A DNA stretch of 64,000 nt from Ignavibacteriales bacterium (GTDB taxonomy: Bacteria > Bacteroidota > Ignavibacteria > Ignavibacteriales > Ignavibacteriaceae): contig DPRR01000006.1 in the NCBI GenBank assembly GCA_003538625.1, positions 186,001-250,000 of the forward strand, given 5' to 3'. The position numbers and the translations under genes were made by a program. Below the pieces are notes generated by a model that saw only the letters and a program-made list of their open reading frames with translations, was not told the origin of the DNA and made no database searches. Shown in pieces: positions 26,325 through 35,314 of the stretch (positions are counted from its first letter, which is position 1; each line of letters opens with the position of its first letter).

Positions 26325-27031
26325 GCTGATTTTTCATTCATCATATTAGCAATCACTTTTTCAAGTTTGTTTTCACTTTTATAAGTCAAAAGGTCAAACA
26401 CACTGCCGTCAAATTTTATTTTACCTTCAATCAGGAATATTATATGATCGGCAAGTTCTTCAATTTCACTCATTATGTGTGAAGTTAGAATAATTGTTTT
26501 CCCTTTCATTTTTTCCTTTATTATTAATTCTTTAAGATTGCTGCTTGCAACCGGATCAAGCCCGGCAGTCGGTTCATCAAGAATTATGATTGAAGGATTA
26601 AACATCAGAGATAGCAGTGCGCTTACTTTTTGTTTTGTACCTCCGGAAAGAGTCTTTACTTGTTTGTTCATTTCTGCAGTTAAATTTAGAGCGACAAGTA
26701 ATTCATCATCATGTTTGATTTTTGAATTTCTTAGATCGCCGATCATCTTTAATACTTCACGGATAGTTAAGTTTTCAGGAAAGCTTGCACTCTGAGGCAT
26801 ATATCCAATATTTTTTCTGTAATGATAATCGTTTAAAATTGATTTATCATCGATCAAAATATCTCCGTTATCGGGTTTAACCAATCCTAGTATGGTCTTG
26901 ATGATTGTAGTTTTGCCGGAACCATTTGGTCCAACTATAGCTGTAATTTTTCCTGGTTCAATATCAAAGGATAAATTTTTTAGTACTTCAGACTTGTCAA
27001 ACTTTTTTTCTATTTCTTTAAGTTGTATCAA
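26315..27031 (-). CDS. nosF: NosF ABC transporter ATPase
   Basis: 238 residues, complete nucleotide-binding domain: Walker A GPNGSGKTTII, Q-loop near YMPQSASF, signature LSGGTKQKV, Walker B IIILDEPTAGLD and H-loop TSHIMSEIEE. It powers the NosDFY complex in copper-centre assembly of NosZ. It overlaps nosD by four bases and nosY by ten, so the three are translated together. Placement in the nos operon makes NosF more likely than a generic ABC-2 ATPase. Confidence 0.93.
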   Translation of the reverse strand: MIQLKEIEKKFDKSEVLKNLSFDIEPGKITAIVGPNGSGKTTIIKTILGLVKPDNGDILIDDKSILNDYHYRKNIGYMPQSASFPENLTIREVLKMIGDLRNSKIKHDDELLVALNLTAEMNKQVKTLSGGTKQKVSALLSLMFNPSIIILDEPTAGLDPVASSNLKELIIKEKMKGKTIILTSHIMSEIEELADHIIFLIEGKIKFDGSVFDLLTYKSENKLEKVIANMMNEKSAWN

Positions 27032-28272
27032 TTAATTCTCCGCAATGAAGGTCTATTATCAACAAGTGTTTCAGGTGTAAGAGACGGGAAAACGCTTTCA
27101 GCAATGTCTAATAATTCTATAAATAAACTATTAAGTAAAATAAGCGATGGCTTCTGCTGTTCCGCTAAAATCGAAAATAATTTTACCGGTCGATATGATA
27201 CATCTCCAATTCCATTTTTATCCAGATCATATCCTGTATATTTACTGTAATAGTTTCCATCAAAAGAATTAAAATTTTGTCTGCTGTTAGTTGATAAATC
27301 AAATGTGTTGGATATGAAATCATTTTTTAAAAATGTATTATTCATTGAATTTGCCATTAGTTTGATTGCCCAGCCGTTTTTTTCAAAGACATTATGTTCA
27401 ATTATTGATTTACTGCAGCCTTCCAGATAAATACCGGTAGTATTTTTAATAAATGAATTTTTCTCAATTCTGCTTTCTGAAATATCTTTGAGCAAAAGTC
27501 CATAGGACGCCGGTCCCCAGTTATCATAAAAATAATTATTAATCATTTCGACATTTTTTGTGTACATAACTGCAACGCCTGCACCGTTATTTTCGAACTT
27601 GTTTTGGGAATATGTACATCCATCCGAAAACATGAAATGTAATCCGTAACGGAGGTTTTTTTTGCTGTAGTTTTTTTCAATTAATGCATCCTTAACAAAT
27701 TCAAGATAAATACCATCACGATGCCCGATAATATTGTTGTTCTTAATCGTTATGTTGCTGCAATTCCAAAGATGAATGCCATTACCGGATGAAGTTTCAG
27801 TTTTGCCTCTAGATTGGATATAATTATTTTGTATCAGGCATTTTTTTGAGGCTGCTATATATATTCCAAAAAAATTATTAAAGAATTTACAATCTGTTAT
27901 AGCACAATCTCTAACGTTTTCCAACCGAATTGCGGAATTTTCCTTTAAATAACTTACTCCTGCATTTTTAAATATTATTCCTGATATGTAAACAGAATCA
28001 GAATTAATTGTAATAATTTCAAACTTACCCTCTCCATCAAGTACAGGTTCATCTTTTCCAGTTAATCTTAAAGGTATATTAATAATAATATTCTCTTCAG
28101 TATAAAATCCCTTATTGATTATTATTTCATCGTGAGGTTTTGCTAATGCAATTGCCTTTTTAATTGAGTTAAGTGAGTGTCTTTTATCGACAATGAGTTT
28201 ATCAGCAAAAGAATTCGCTGAACACAAAATGAATAAAATAATGGTAAATATTTTGTATGAAAAAAGTAACAA
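27028..28272 (-). CDS. nosD: NosD periplasmic copper-maturation protein
   Basis: 414 residues with a signal peptide (FTIILFILCSANSFA) and a right-handed parallel beta-helix built of repeats such as NSAIRLENVRDCAITDCKFFNNFFGIYIAASKKCLIQNN. This is the CASH/NosD fold. NosD binds NosFY and is needed to load the CuZ centre of N2O reductase. The gene is one base from nosL and overlaps nosF. Length and context match NosD. Confidence 0.92.
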   Translation of the reverse strand: MLLFSYKIFTIILFILCSANSFADKLIVDKRHSLNSIKKAIALAKPHDEIIINKGFYTEENIIINIPLRLTGKDEPVLDGEGKFEIITINSDSVYISGIIFKNAGVSYLKENSAIRLENVRDCAITDCKFFNNFFGIYIAASKKCLIQNNYIQSRGKTETSSGNGIHLWNCSNITIKNNNIIGHRDGIYLEFVKDALIEKNYSKKNLRYGLHFMFSDGCTYSQNKFENNGAGVAVMYTKNVEMINNYFYDNWGPASYGLLLKDISESRIEKNSFIKNTTGIYLEGCSKSIIEHNVFEKNGWAIKLMANSMNNTFLKNDFISNTFDLSTNSRQNFNSFDGNYYSKYTGYDLDKNGIGDVSYRPVKLFSILAEQQKPSLILLNSLFIELLDIAESVFPSLTPETLVDNRPSLRRIN

Positions 28273-28273
28273 T

Positions 28274-28717
28274 TCACATCTCTTTTACAAGTGGAAATAG
28301 ATTTTCCCAAACTAAACGTTTACCGCCGTACCTATTAAATATATAAGATAATTGCTCTTCAGTTTTAACTGCCAAAACATTCAATCCCATTGGACTTCTC
28401 AAATCATCATTCTTTAAATAGATTGCTGTGCCGGCATCAATAAGATTACCTGGCTTGGCATAACTCCCAACCCAGACTGATGAATAATCGTTTTTATTAA
28501 TTTTCTTATTATCGATGTAGCCAACTAAACATTCGATTGAATCAAATTTATAAATCTTACCTTTATCAGTAACTAATTCAGCACCGTATCGTTTATCCAT
28601 TACAATCATTTTACAAAACTCACATTCATCTTCGCCATAAGCTATCGGTTCTGGTCGATTGCTGCATGCATTTATCAGCGGTATTATTACACTAAACAAT
28701 AGGAAATATTTTTTCAT
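28274..28717 (-). CDS. nosL: NosL copper chaperone lipoprotein
   Basis: 147 residues with a lipobox (PLINAC) and the metal-binding motif CEFCKMIVMDKRYGAEL, followed by YKFDSIECLVGY and a second Met (RSPMGLNVLAV). This matches the NosL family, which delivers Cu(I) to the NosDFY/NosZ assembly machinery in the periplasm. It overlaps the upstream membrane protein gene by four bases and is followed one base later by nosD. Confidence 0.92.
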   Translation of the reverse strand: MKKYFLLFSVIIPLINACSNRPEPIAYGEDECEFCKMIVMDKRYGAELVTDKGKIYKFDSIECLVGYIDNKKINKNDYSSVWVGSYAKPGNLIDAGTAIYLKNDDLRSPMGLNVLAVKTEEQLSYIFNRYGGKRLVWENLFPLVKEM

Positions 28718-29307
28718 TTAACAGTTCCCTTTTTTAATTCTTTAAAATCATAATAAATTGCAAATGCAGTTAGTAGAATTGAGAACAGTATAATTATTGC
28801 ACTTATTGAAGGTAAAGAAACGGCATTGATGTTTAACAGCTGTTTTGATCCGATTAATGGAGGCTGATATACCATTCCCGGAATCTTAATTGGTGCACTT
28901 GGGTTTAATTGATGTCCGTAATTATACTCCCAAATATAAAAATCGTAAAGCCCGACTGCACCAAGTACGAGAAATAAAATTATCCATGCATAGACTAACT
29001 TCTTATTTTGTATATAAGCGTTAAATAAACCAAAGACTATCATAAACAGAATTATGAAAGGCATGATCTGCAATTCAGGAATTGAGTCAGGATCAATTAC
29101 TTTCATTCCGATATAATGATTTAGGCCGTTAATACTTTGAAGATCATTAGGTTTCATTCCGGATATTTGATCAAGCCATATCCTAATTCCTAATCCTTCA
29201 GGATATTGCGGTGCAATTAAATCGATCGTCCAAAGCGGAAAGAAAAAAGTAAGTACTAATATTAACGAAGCGATGAGAATCATAATTCTCGATTTCTTAT
29301 TCATCAT
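28714..29307 (-). CDS. Four-helix membrane protein of the nos operon
   Basis: 197 residues, about four transmembrane helices (8-28, 82-100, 105-125, 168-190). A periplasmic region between helices 1 and 2 holds DQISGMKPNDLQSINGLNHYIGMKVIDPD. Between helices 3 and 4 is YNYGHQLNPSAPIKIPGMVYQPPLIG. I know no function. It sits between nosZ and nosL and overlaps nosL, as similar unnamed membrane genes do in clade II nos clusters of Bacteroidota. The conserved-looking His/Met positions in the loops might handle copper (inference). Confidence 0.8.
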   Translation of the reverse strand: MMNKKSRIMILIASLILVLTFFFPLWTIDLIAPQYPEGLGIRIWLDQISGMKPNDLQSINGLNHYIGMKVIDPDSIPELQIMPFIILFMIVFGLFNAYIQNKKLVYAWIILFLVLGAVGLYDFYIWEYNYGHQLNPSAPIKIPGMVYQPPLIGSKQLLNINAVSLPSISAIIILFSILLTAFAIYYDFKELKKGTVK

Positions 29308-29324
29308 TTACTTTCATATAGTTT

Positions 29325-29392
29325 TGGTTGTCTTGATAAATTCCTACTTTTTCTATCAATGTACAAGCAATTACATAATATCAAGACAACCA
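29325..29392. promoter_or_regulatory. 14-bp inverted repeat between nosZ and the membrane-protein gene
   Basis: TGGTTGTCTTGATA (29325-29338) is the exact reverse complement of TATCAAGACAACCA (29379-29392), separated by 40 bases. It begins 14 bases past the nosZ stop within the operon. The RNA could fold as a long stem that protects or trims the nosZ transcript or attenuates read-through; a protein-binding site is an alternative. Confidence 0.55.
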
Positions 29393-29405
29393 CAGAACAT
29401 TAATA

Positions 29406-31364
29406 TTATTTTCCCAAACTAAATGCTAACTCAACATTAGAATTAGCTGGTGAAACCCTAATATATCCCTGCATTTCCTGATGCAGGGCTGAACAAAAAT
29501 CTGTACAATAAAATGGGTAGATACCTGTTTTCTTGGGAATCCAGGTTATGGTGCGCGTTTGTCCCGGCATAATTAAAAGTTCAGAGTTATTATTTCCTTT
29601 TACTGTAAATCCGTGTGGTACATCCCAATCCTGTTCAAGATTTGTAACATGAAAATAAACTATATCCCCAAGTTTAATACCTTCAATGTTGTCCGGTGAA
29701 AAATGACTTCTCATTGCCGTCATATAAACGTGAATTTCATTTCCCTTTCTTTCAACTCGGGAATCTTTTTCACTTTTTACAGCATTCGGATTAAAATTTT
29801 CTTCAATAGGATAGAATTTTTTTGAGTTTTTCATAATCAATTCAGTCGGTATTGCTTGAGCATAATGAGGCTCGCCAACTGTAGGAAAATCCAGCAGCAT
29901 CTTCATTTTCTCACCACTTATATCAATCAACTGAGCAGATTGAGTTATTTCCGGACCTGTTGGTAAATATCTGTCTTTAGTGATTTTATTAAGTGCAATA
30001 ACATATTTTCCATAAGGTTTTTTGCTGTCACCACCAGGTATGCATAAATGTCCGATTGAATAGTAGACAGGAATCCGATCAACAACTTCCCACGTACCAA
30101 GTTTCCATTTTACAATCTCTGAAGAAATAAAAGCTGAAGTATAAGCATATCCATTTCCATCAAATTCTGTGTGCAATGGTCCAAGTCCCGGATTTTGAAC
30201 TTCACCAGCAACTACTGCATCATATTTCAAAATTGGAATTCCGCCTACTTCTCCATCGAATTGTTTTTCTTCAATAGCCTTTAACATTTTTTTGAACGAG
30301 TGAACTGGAATAACTGTAGCAAGTTTACCACCAGCCACAATGTATTCACCGGTTGGATCGACATCAACGCCGTGCGGAGACTTGGGAGTTGGAAGATAAT
30401 AAATCATTCCGGGGCAGTCTTTTGGATCAAGTACCTTTACCTGATTGTTTTTTTCAGAAACAGCTATATGAGTTTTTTCATCTATATAATTTCGATAATA
30501 CTCGGCAGGATAAGTTTTTGCTTTACCTTCTTTAAAATACTGTTCAGCTTTCTTCCAATTAACGGCAGCAATAAAATCTTTATCATTTTTTGATGCATTT
30601 ATTTCGAGTAAAGAATTGGCTTGCTCACTGTTATAACTGGTAAAAAAAGCCCAATCGTGTGAGGGACCTTTACCGGCATGAGCAAGATCATAATCAAAAC
30701 CCGGAACTATAATCTGAAATTCCAGATTCATTTTTTCCGTTTTTGGATCCAGTTTAATGAAACTCATAGTCCCTTTAAAGTTTTCTTTGTAAGATGAAAT
30801 AGGAACATCACTTTGTGGAATTGGAACACTGAATCTTGTTGCTGCAATTATATATTCCGTGTTTTCAGTAACGAATGGTGATGCATGATTTCCGGCAGAA
30901 TTTGGAATTTCAATAATCTCCATTGTTTCAAATTCTTTTAAATCAATTTTTGCAACGCGCGGAGTGTTATTTCCGTTGATAAAGATAAATCTTCCATCCG
31001 GTATACCATCAGTCATAGATAACTCAGGATGATGCGCATCATCCCAGGGAATAAATCCATACGAAGTATTCAACATCTCTTTCGTCTCTTCAGAATAACC
31101 ATATCCTGTTTCAGGATTTTGAGCAAAAACAGAAATTGTTTTAAAATGTCGTCCTGATGGCAATCCATAAACCCCTATCTGCCCGTTAAAACCGCCAGAA
31201 GCGAAAAGGTAAAAATCATCATAATTACCAGGGGCAACATAAACCTGTTCAGCTTCGTTTCCTGAGAGAGTACCTTTTGATTGATTACATCCGGAGTATA
31301 TTGCTGCCATTGAAATGATCAATCCAATCACAATTAAAATGATTTTGTTGGATATATTTTTCAT
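29406..31364 (-). CDS. nosZ: Nitrous oxide reductase NosZ, clade II-like
   Basis: Reduces N2O to N2 in the periplasm. 652 residues. The N-terminus is a Sec-type signal ending YSGCNQSK, with no twin Arg, which is a clade II trait and possibly a lipoprotein. The beta-propeller has the CuZ histidines in DDAHHPELSMTDG, KSPHGVDVDPTGEY, GLGPLHTEFDGNGYAYTSAF, IGHLCIPGGD and GEPHYAQAIP. The C-terminal cupredoxin CuA site is complete: DVPHGFTVKG and CTDFCSALHQEM (two Cys, His, Met). It is downstream of a cytochrome c gene and ahead of nosL-D-F-Y. Confidence 0.96.
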   Translation of the reverse strand: MKNISNKIILIVIGLIISMAAIYSGCNQSKGTLSGNEAEQVYVAPGNYDDFYLFASGGFNGQIGVYGLPSGRHFKTISVFAQNPETGYGYSEETKEMLNTSYGFIPWDDAHHPELSMTDGIPDGRFIFINGNNTPRVAKIDLKEFETMEIIEIPNSAGNHASPFVTENTEYIIAATRFSVPIPQSDVPISSYKENFKGTMSFIKLDPKTEKMNLEFQIIVPGFDYDLAHAGKGPSHDWAFFTSYNSEQANSLLEINASKNDKDFIAAVNWKKAEQYFKEGKAKTYPAEYYRNYIDEKTHIAVSEKNNQVKVLDPKDCPGMIYYLPTPKSPHGVDVDPTGEYIVAGGKLATVIPVHSFKKMLKAIEEKQFDGEVGGIPILKYDAVVAGEVQNPGLGPLHTEFDGNGYAYTSAFISSEIVKWKLGTWEVVDRIPVYYSIGHLCIPGGDSKKPYGKYVIALNKITKDRYLPTGPEITQSAQLIDISGEKMKMLLDFPTVGEPHYAQAIPTELIMKNSKKFYPIEENFNPNAVKSEKDSRVERKGNEIHVYMTAMRSHFSPDNIEGIKLGDIVYFHVTNLEQDWDVPHGFTVKGNNNSELLIMPGQTRTITWIPKKTGIYPFYCTDFCSALHQEMQGYIRVSPANSNVELAFSLGK

Positions 31365-31385
31365 AAAATTACCTTTAGTGATTTA

Positions 31386-31886
31386 TTATTTTTCTTCAGC
31401 TACTTTTCTGAAATAATCAAGAACAGCTTTTGCTTCATCGATGCTAATATTTTGATTCGGCATCTGGGTAAGATATTGTGCTAACATTTTTTTTGCTTCT
31501 GGATGCTTCTGGTAATTTTCTTCAGGGTTTAACATAAAGTTTAATATATATTCAGGAGTTCTTCTTTTAATAACATCTCTTTGAGCCGGACCAACATATT
31601 TTTCATCCAGTTTATGGCATGCAGCACATTTAGTTTCAAAGATGGTTTGACCTTGTTTTACGAGTTTCGGATCAATTGGTCCCAACTCTATTTTTTGTTT
31701 CACTGGTCCAAAGCCATTTTCTAATTCAAATGCTGAAATATCATTAGCCACATCATTTTTTTTTGTACCGCTAAATTTTGATGGGTCCTGACCATCATTA
31801 TTACCGCAGGAAACAATCGTAAATAAAACGATTGGCATAAGAATTAGAAATAGTTTTAGTGAATATAGTTTTGTTTTGTTTTTCAT
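31386..31886 (-). CDS. Monohaem cytochrome c lipoprotein of the nos operon
   Basis: 166 residues: lipoprotein signal (FTIVSC, Cys 27), linker, and a class I haem motif CAACH at 87-91 followed by KLDEKYVGPAQRDV. The likely axial Met is in YLTQMPNQ. Clade II nos clusters carry such cytochromes as electron carriers to NosZ. It is 21 bases upstream of nosZ and preceded by two operator candidates (sites A and B), making it the first gene of the nos operon. Confidence 0.9.
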   Translation of the reverse strand: MKNKTKLYSLKLFLILMPIVLFTIVSCGNNDGQDPSKFSGTKKNDVANDISAFELENGFGPVKQKIELGPIDPKLVKQGQTIFETKCAACHKLDEKYVGPAQRDVIKRRTPEYILNFMLNPEENYQKHPEAKKMLAQYLTQMPNQNISIDEAKAVLDYFRKVAEEK

Positions 31887-31907
31887 ATCTGCTCCAATAT
31901 ATTATTA

Positions 31908-31929
31908 AATAAGACTTTTTTATCTGATT
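31908..31929. promoter_or_regulatory. Rrf2-type operator candidate, site A, at nos promoter
   Basis: AATAAGA-CTTTTTTA-TCTGATT, an inverted repeat with 7-8-7 spacing, 22 bases before the cytochrome c ATG. It has the same layout as the site in front of rrf2. Confidence 0.55.
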
Positions 31930-31972
31930 TTCTTATAAACAAGAGTTGATTACTTCATTTAACAAAATTTAT

Positions 31973-31994
31973 AATCGGATTTTTATGTCTGATT
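31973..31994. promoter_or_regulatory. Rrf2-type operator candidate, site B, at nos promoter
   Basis: AATCGGA-TTTTTATG-TCTGATT, 7-8-7 spacing, one mismatch from perfect symmetry. It shares twelve consecutive bases (TGTCTGATTAAA) with the rrf2 site. Its start lies 65 bases from the start of site A, so two regulator dimers could bind the nos promoter. Confidence 0.6.
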
Positions 31995-32038
31995 AAAAAT
32001 AATAAGTAAAAAATTTAATGTCAATAAACCATCATTAA

Positions 32039-32353
32039 TTATTTTATCATCGTTAAAAGCATTTTTGATTTAATTGCAGCTTTTAATCCATGGGGGACAT
32101 TTGGCGGCATAACTATTATCTCACCCGCTTTAACATTATAAGGATTTCCACCAATCTTAATTTCCATTTCACCATCAACCATATAAACAACAGCTTCATA
32201 AGGTGAAGTATGCTCTGTTAATGATTCATCTTTATCAAAAGCAAAAAGAGTAATATTTCCGTTTGGCTTTTTAATTATTTGTTTGCTTACTATTGATCCG
32301 TTCTGATAATTTATTGCATCAACAAGAAGCTCTTTATTAATTAATTCACTCAT
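32039..32353 (-). CDS. Single-domain cupin, first of three in the NO loci
   Basis: 104 residues forming one cupin barrel: HTSPYEAVVYMVDGEMEIKIGGNPYNVKAGEIIVMPPNVPHGLKA. Motif 1 is incomplete (a single His before the Glu-less VVYMVDG), while motif 2 keeps PxxVPHGL. Such small cupins bind a metal and may sense or chelate. It is 18 bases downstream of the qNor gene, in the same unit. Two related cupins are found at 35315 and 44330. Function is unknown; NO-linked by context. Confidence 0.8.
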   Translation of the reverse strand: MSELINKELLVDAINYQNGSIVSKQIIKKPNGNITLFAFDKDESLTEHTSPYEAVVYMVDGEMEIKIGGNPYNVKAGEIIVMPPNVPHGLKAAIKSKMLLTMIK

Positions 32354-32371
32354 AAATAACCTGCCTATCCT

Positions 32372-34594
32372 TTATTTGATTTTTTCTTTTTTAAATTTTA
32401 ATGAGAGTTGAAAAACAAAGTAAACCAGTATCACGGCTCCGATTGCAAAAATGGTATCACCAAAAGCCCTTAACCATCGCAGAGTCTGCATTAAATCTGT
32501 TTGTAAAAACTCAGAACTTCTTGCGTACCAATAACCATGTTCAACAGAAGCCCAGGTTTGCATCAGCCCAACCGGAAGCAGACTGAAAATCACCATTGCA
32601 AACAACCCGAAGTTTATTAACCAGAACGACCATTTAATTGGTTTTTCATTCCATTCTATATCAGGACGAATTCCTCTCAATGAAAACAACATCAATCCAA
32701 TACCAAGCATACCATAAACACCAAACAGTGCAGCATGCCCGTGAAGAGGTGTTGTATTTAATCCTTGCATATAATAAAGTGCAATTGGCGGATTAATCAT
32801 AAATCCAAATAAACCTGCTCCAACCATATTCCAAAAGGCAACTGAAATGAAAAAATTTATTGGCCATTTATATTTTTTTACCCATTCGGTTGCGCGCGAT
32901 AATTTTATGTTTTCCCAGGCTTCATATCCAACAAACATGAGCGGCACAACTTCAAGTGCGCTAAAGACAGAGCCGAGTGAAAGCACAATCATTGGGGTAC
33001 CGGAAAAGTACAAATGATGTAGTGTTCCTATAATTCCACCAGATAAAAATATTGTAGCAGATAATACAGTTGCCTGTCCAGCTGTTTTAATCGAAACTAA
33101 TTGCAGTTTTGCAAAAAGAAACGCTATAACTACTGTTGCAAAAACTTCAAAGAAACCTTCAACCCACAGATGTACAACCCACCACCTCCAGTATTCTGCT
33201 ATAGCAAGATTGGTATGTTTTCCATACATCAAAGCAGCACCATAAAAAGATGCAATTGCAATAGTGGAAATGAGAAATAAAGTAAGGATTGGTTTCTGTT
33301 CATCGTTTTTCTTAAGAGCAGGTCTGATCGCTCGCCACATCAAAAACAACCAGAGGAATAATCCAATTAGTAACGCTATCTGAAAAAATCTTCCAAGATC
33401 AATATATTCATAACCGCTATGTCCAAAATAAAACCAAAACTGATCAGGTAATAAATGCTTTATACTTAACCATTCTCCAATCATTGAACCCAGAACAACA
33501 ATTAGAAGGGCAACAAAAAGAACATTTACACCAAGCTTTTGTCCTTTAGGTTCAACACCACTTACAGCAGGAGCAATATACAAACCTGCAGCAAGCCAGG
33601 CGGTTGCTATCCAGAAAATACCAAGCTGAGTGTGCCAGGTTCTTGTAATTACGTAAGGAAAAATTTCTGCAAGCGGAATTCCATAAAAGGCACCGCCTTC
33701 TACTGCGTAATGGGCTGTAATTACACCAAGAATTATTTGCAGTATAAATAACGCAGACACAATCCAAAAATATTTTATAACAGCTTTTTGTGAGGGCGTT
33801 ACCATCGCACCAAGTAGTGGATCGCTTGAGGGAATTTTATTATGCTCAACTTCACCTCTGTTGGCTGCATAATACCATGCCATTCCACCGATTCCTAAGA
33901 GCAACATTATTATACTTACGCCCGTCCAGACAATAGTATCCGGTGTTGGTACATTTCTAATTAATTCTTCGTGCGGCCAATTATTTGTGTAGGTTGCATC
34001 GCTATTAGGTCTGTTTGTTGAAGCAGCCCAGGCACCCCAGAAAAAGAATGCATTAAGTTTTCTTAGTTTTTCAGGATCACTTAAAGTGTTTTTAGGAATT
34101 GCGTATTCATCTTTCCCATTTTTGAATACATCTGAATAATGTTCAGTATTCGATTTGATTGCTTTGAATCTTGCATCATCAATCGTAATAAAACCTGTTT
34201 TATCATTATAAGTATTTGTTTTATAAATCTCAGTTAATTTAGCTTTAAGTGATGATTGCAATTCAATGGAAAGATTATCAAAGTCGATTTTATATTGCTC
34301 CTGCGCCCAAATATTTAATACAGCAATTGCTTCCCGATGAAGCCAGTCGGCAGTCCAATCCGGTGCAACATAACTTCCGTGTCCCCAAACTGAACCGGAT
34401 TCCATTCCACCCATTGCCTGCCAGATATTTTGTCCATCCTGAATATCAGATTTTGTAAAGACTAATTCTCCGCTTTCGGTAATAACCTTTTCAGGAACCG
34501 GTGGTTTTTCTTGATAAATTTTTACACCCACCCAACTTAGAACCGCAAATGAAATAACTATTACAAGTGAAAATGCAATCCAATATTTTTTCAT
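32372..34594 (-). CDS. norZ: Quinol-dependent nitric oxide reductase (qNor)
   Basis: Single-subunit enzyme reducing NO to N2O with quinol, about 740 residues. The N-terminal domain resembles NorC without haem (GGMESGSVWGHGSYVAPDWTADWLHREA). The catalytic 12-helix part has TRTWHTQLGIFWIATAWLAAGLY, WWVVHLWVEGFFEVFATVVIAF (metal-site His, Glu) and LHGHAALFGVYGMLGIGLMLF. The start was set at ATG 34594 because AAGGATTATTTT precedes it and the following MKKYWIAFSLVIVISF is a normal first helix; the frame is open 18 codons upstream. It is probably regulated by the Crp/Fnr box at 35762. Confidence 0.94.
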   Translation of the reverse strand: MKKYWIAFSLVIVISFAVLSWVGVKIYQEKPPVPEKVITESGELVFTKSDIQDGQNIWQAMGGMESGSVWGHGSYVAPDWTADWLHREAIAVLNIWAQEQYKIDFDNLSIELQSSLKAKLTEIYKTNTYNDKTGFITIDDARFKAIKSNTEHYSDVFKNGKDEYAIPKNTLSDPEKLRKLNAFFFWGAWAASTNRPNSDATYTNNWPHEELIRNVPTPDTIVWTGVSIIMLLLGIGGMAWYYAANRGEVEHNKIPSSDPLLGAMVTPSQKAVIKYFWIVSALFILQIILGVITAHYAVEGGAFYGIPLAEIFPYVITRTWHTQLGIFWIATAWLAAGLYIAPAVSGVEPKGQKLGVNVLFVALLIVVLGSMIGEWLSIKHLLPDQFWFYFGHSGYEYIDLGRFFQIALLIGLFLWLFLMWRAIRPALKKNDEQKPILTLFLISTIAIASFYGAALMYGKHTNLAIAEYWRWWVVHLWVEGFFEVFATVVIAFLFAKLQLVSIKTAGQATVLSATIFLSGGIIGTLHHLYFSGTPMIVLSLGSVFSALEVVPLMFVGYEAWENIKLSRATEWVKKYKWPINFFISVAFWNMVGAGLFGFMINPPIALYYMQGLNTTPLHGHAALFGVYGMLGIGLMLFSLRGIRPDIEWNEKPIKWSFWLINFGLFAMVIFSLLPVGLMQTWASVEHGYWYARSSEFLQTDLMQTLRWLRAFGDTIFAIGAVILVYFVFQLSLKFKKEKIK

Positions 34595-34692
34595 AAAATA
34601 ATCCTTAAATGCAAATTGTATTTTATAATGAATTAAAGTTTCAAACAATTAAGAAAAATATTTAACACGTTTATTAAATTTTATTCAGATGT

Positions 34693-35283
34693 TTAATGAC
34701 CTTCGTGTGAACCTGTACCATGTTCAATAATATCATGAATTGCCTCAACGGTATGCGTATAGTCAACATAAGCAGCAACAAATTCTCTTCCTTTTTCAAC
34801 TGAATTATCTTTTACTTTATTGAGTTCTGACACTTTGTTAAATTTTTCTCGAACAACATTATCTATATGATTATTCAACTTTTGCAAAAAATCATCAACA
34901 CTGTTTTCATCAAGAGCTTTATCAGTCATTTTAATAATCGGCTTTGTAGTTCCTGCAGGTTTTAAACCCGTATATGGAGCGCCTTCTGTTTCACGATGTA
35001 ATCGAACGAGTGTCTCGAAAAAAAGTTTTTTCACGATTTCGTAAACTTCCTTATCTCCGTTTCGTAATTCGTATGTCTTTTGAAACAATGGGGTGATTTC
35101 TTTTTCCTGCTCTTTAGAAACCCATTTAAGAACCAAATTTACATTGTTAGCTTCTAAAGCTTTTTCTGCGTCTTTAATAACAGGTCCGTCATAAGAATCA
35201 CAATGCGCAGAAGCTGTATTTGTAAATATAAAAATGCTTGATGCTAATAATAACATCGCAACAAGTTTTAATTTTAGCAACAT
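34693..35283 (-). CDS. Exported DUF6448-like protein next to qNor
   Basis: 196 residues with a cleavable signal peptide (about 1-26, ending ASAHCDSYDGP). The mature protein is helical and ends HIIEHGTGSHEGH. The start HCDSYDGPVIKDAEKAL, the central EGAPYTGLKPAG and the His-rich end match a family I recall as DUF6448, seen with NO and nitrite-stress genes. The exposed N-terminal His-Cys after cleavage, plus the His tail, suggest metal or haem binding (inference). It is part of the cupin-qNor operon. Confidence 0.7.
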   Translation of the reverse strand: MLLKLKLVAMLLLASSIFIFTNTASAHCDSYDGPVIKDAEKALEANNVNLVLKWVSKEQEKEITPLFQKTYELRNGDKEVYEIVKKLFFETLVRLHRETEGAPYTGLKPAGTTKPIIKMTDKALDENSVDDFLQKLNNHIDNVVREKFNKVSELNKVKDNSVEKGREFVAAYVDYTHTVEAIHDIIEHGTGSHEGH

Positions 35284-35314
35284 AATTTTTCTCCTCTGAT
35301 AAATTTCTTAGTTG

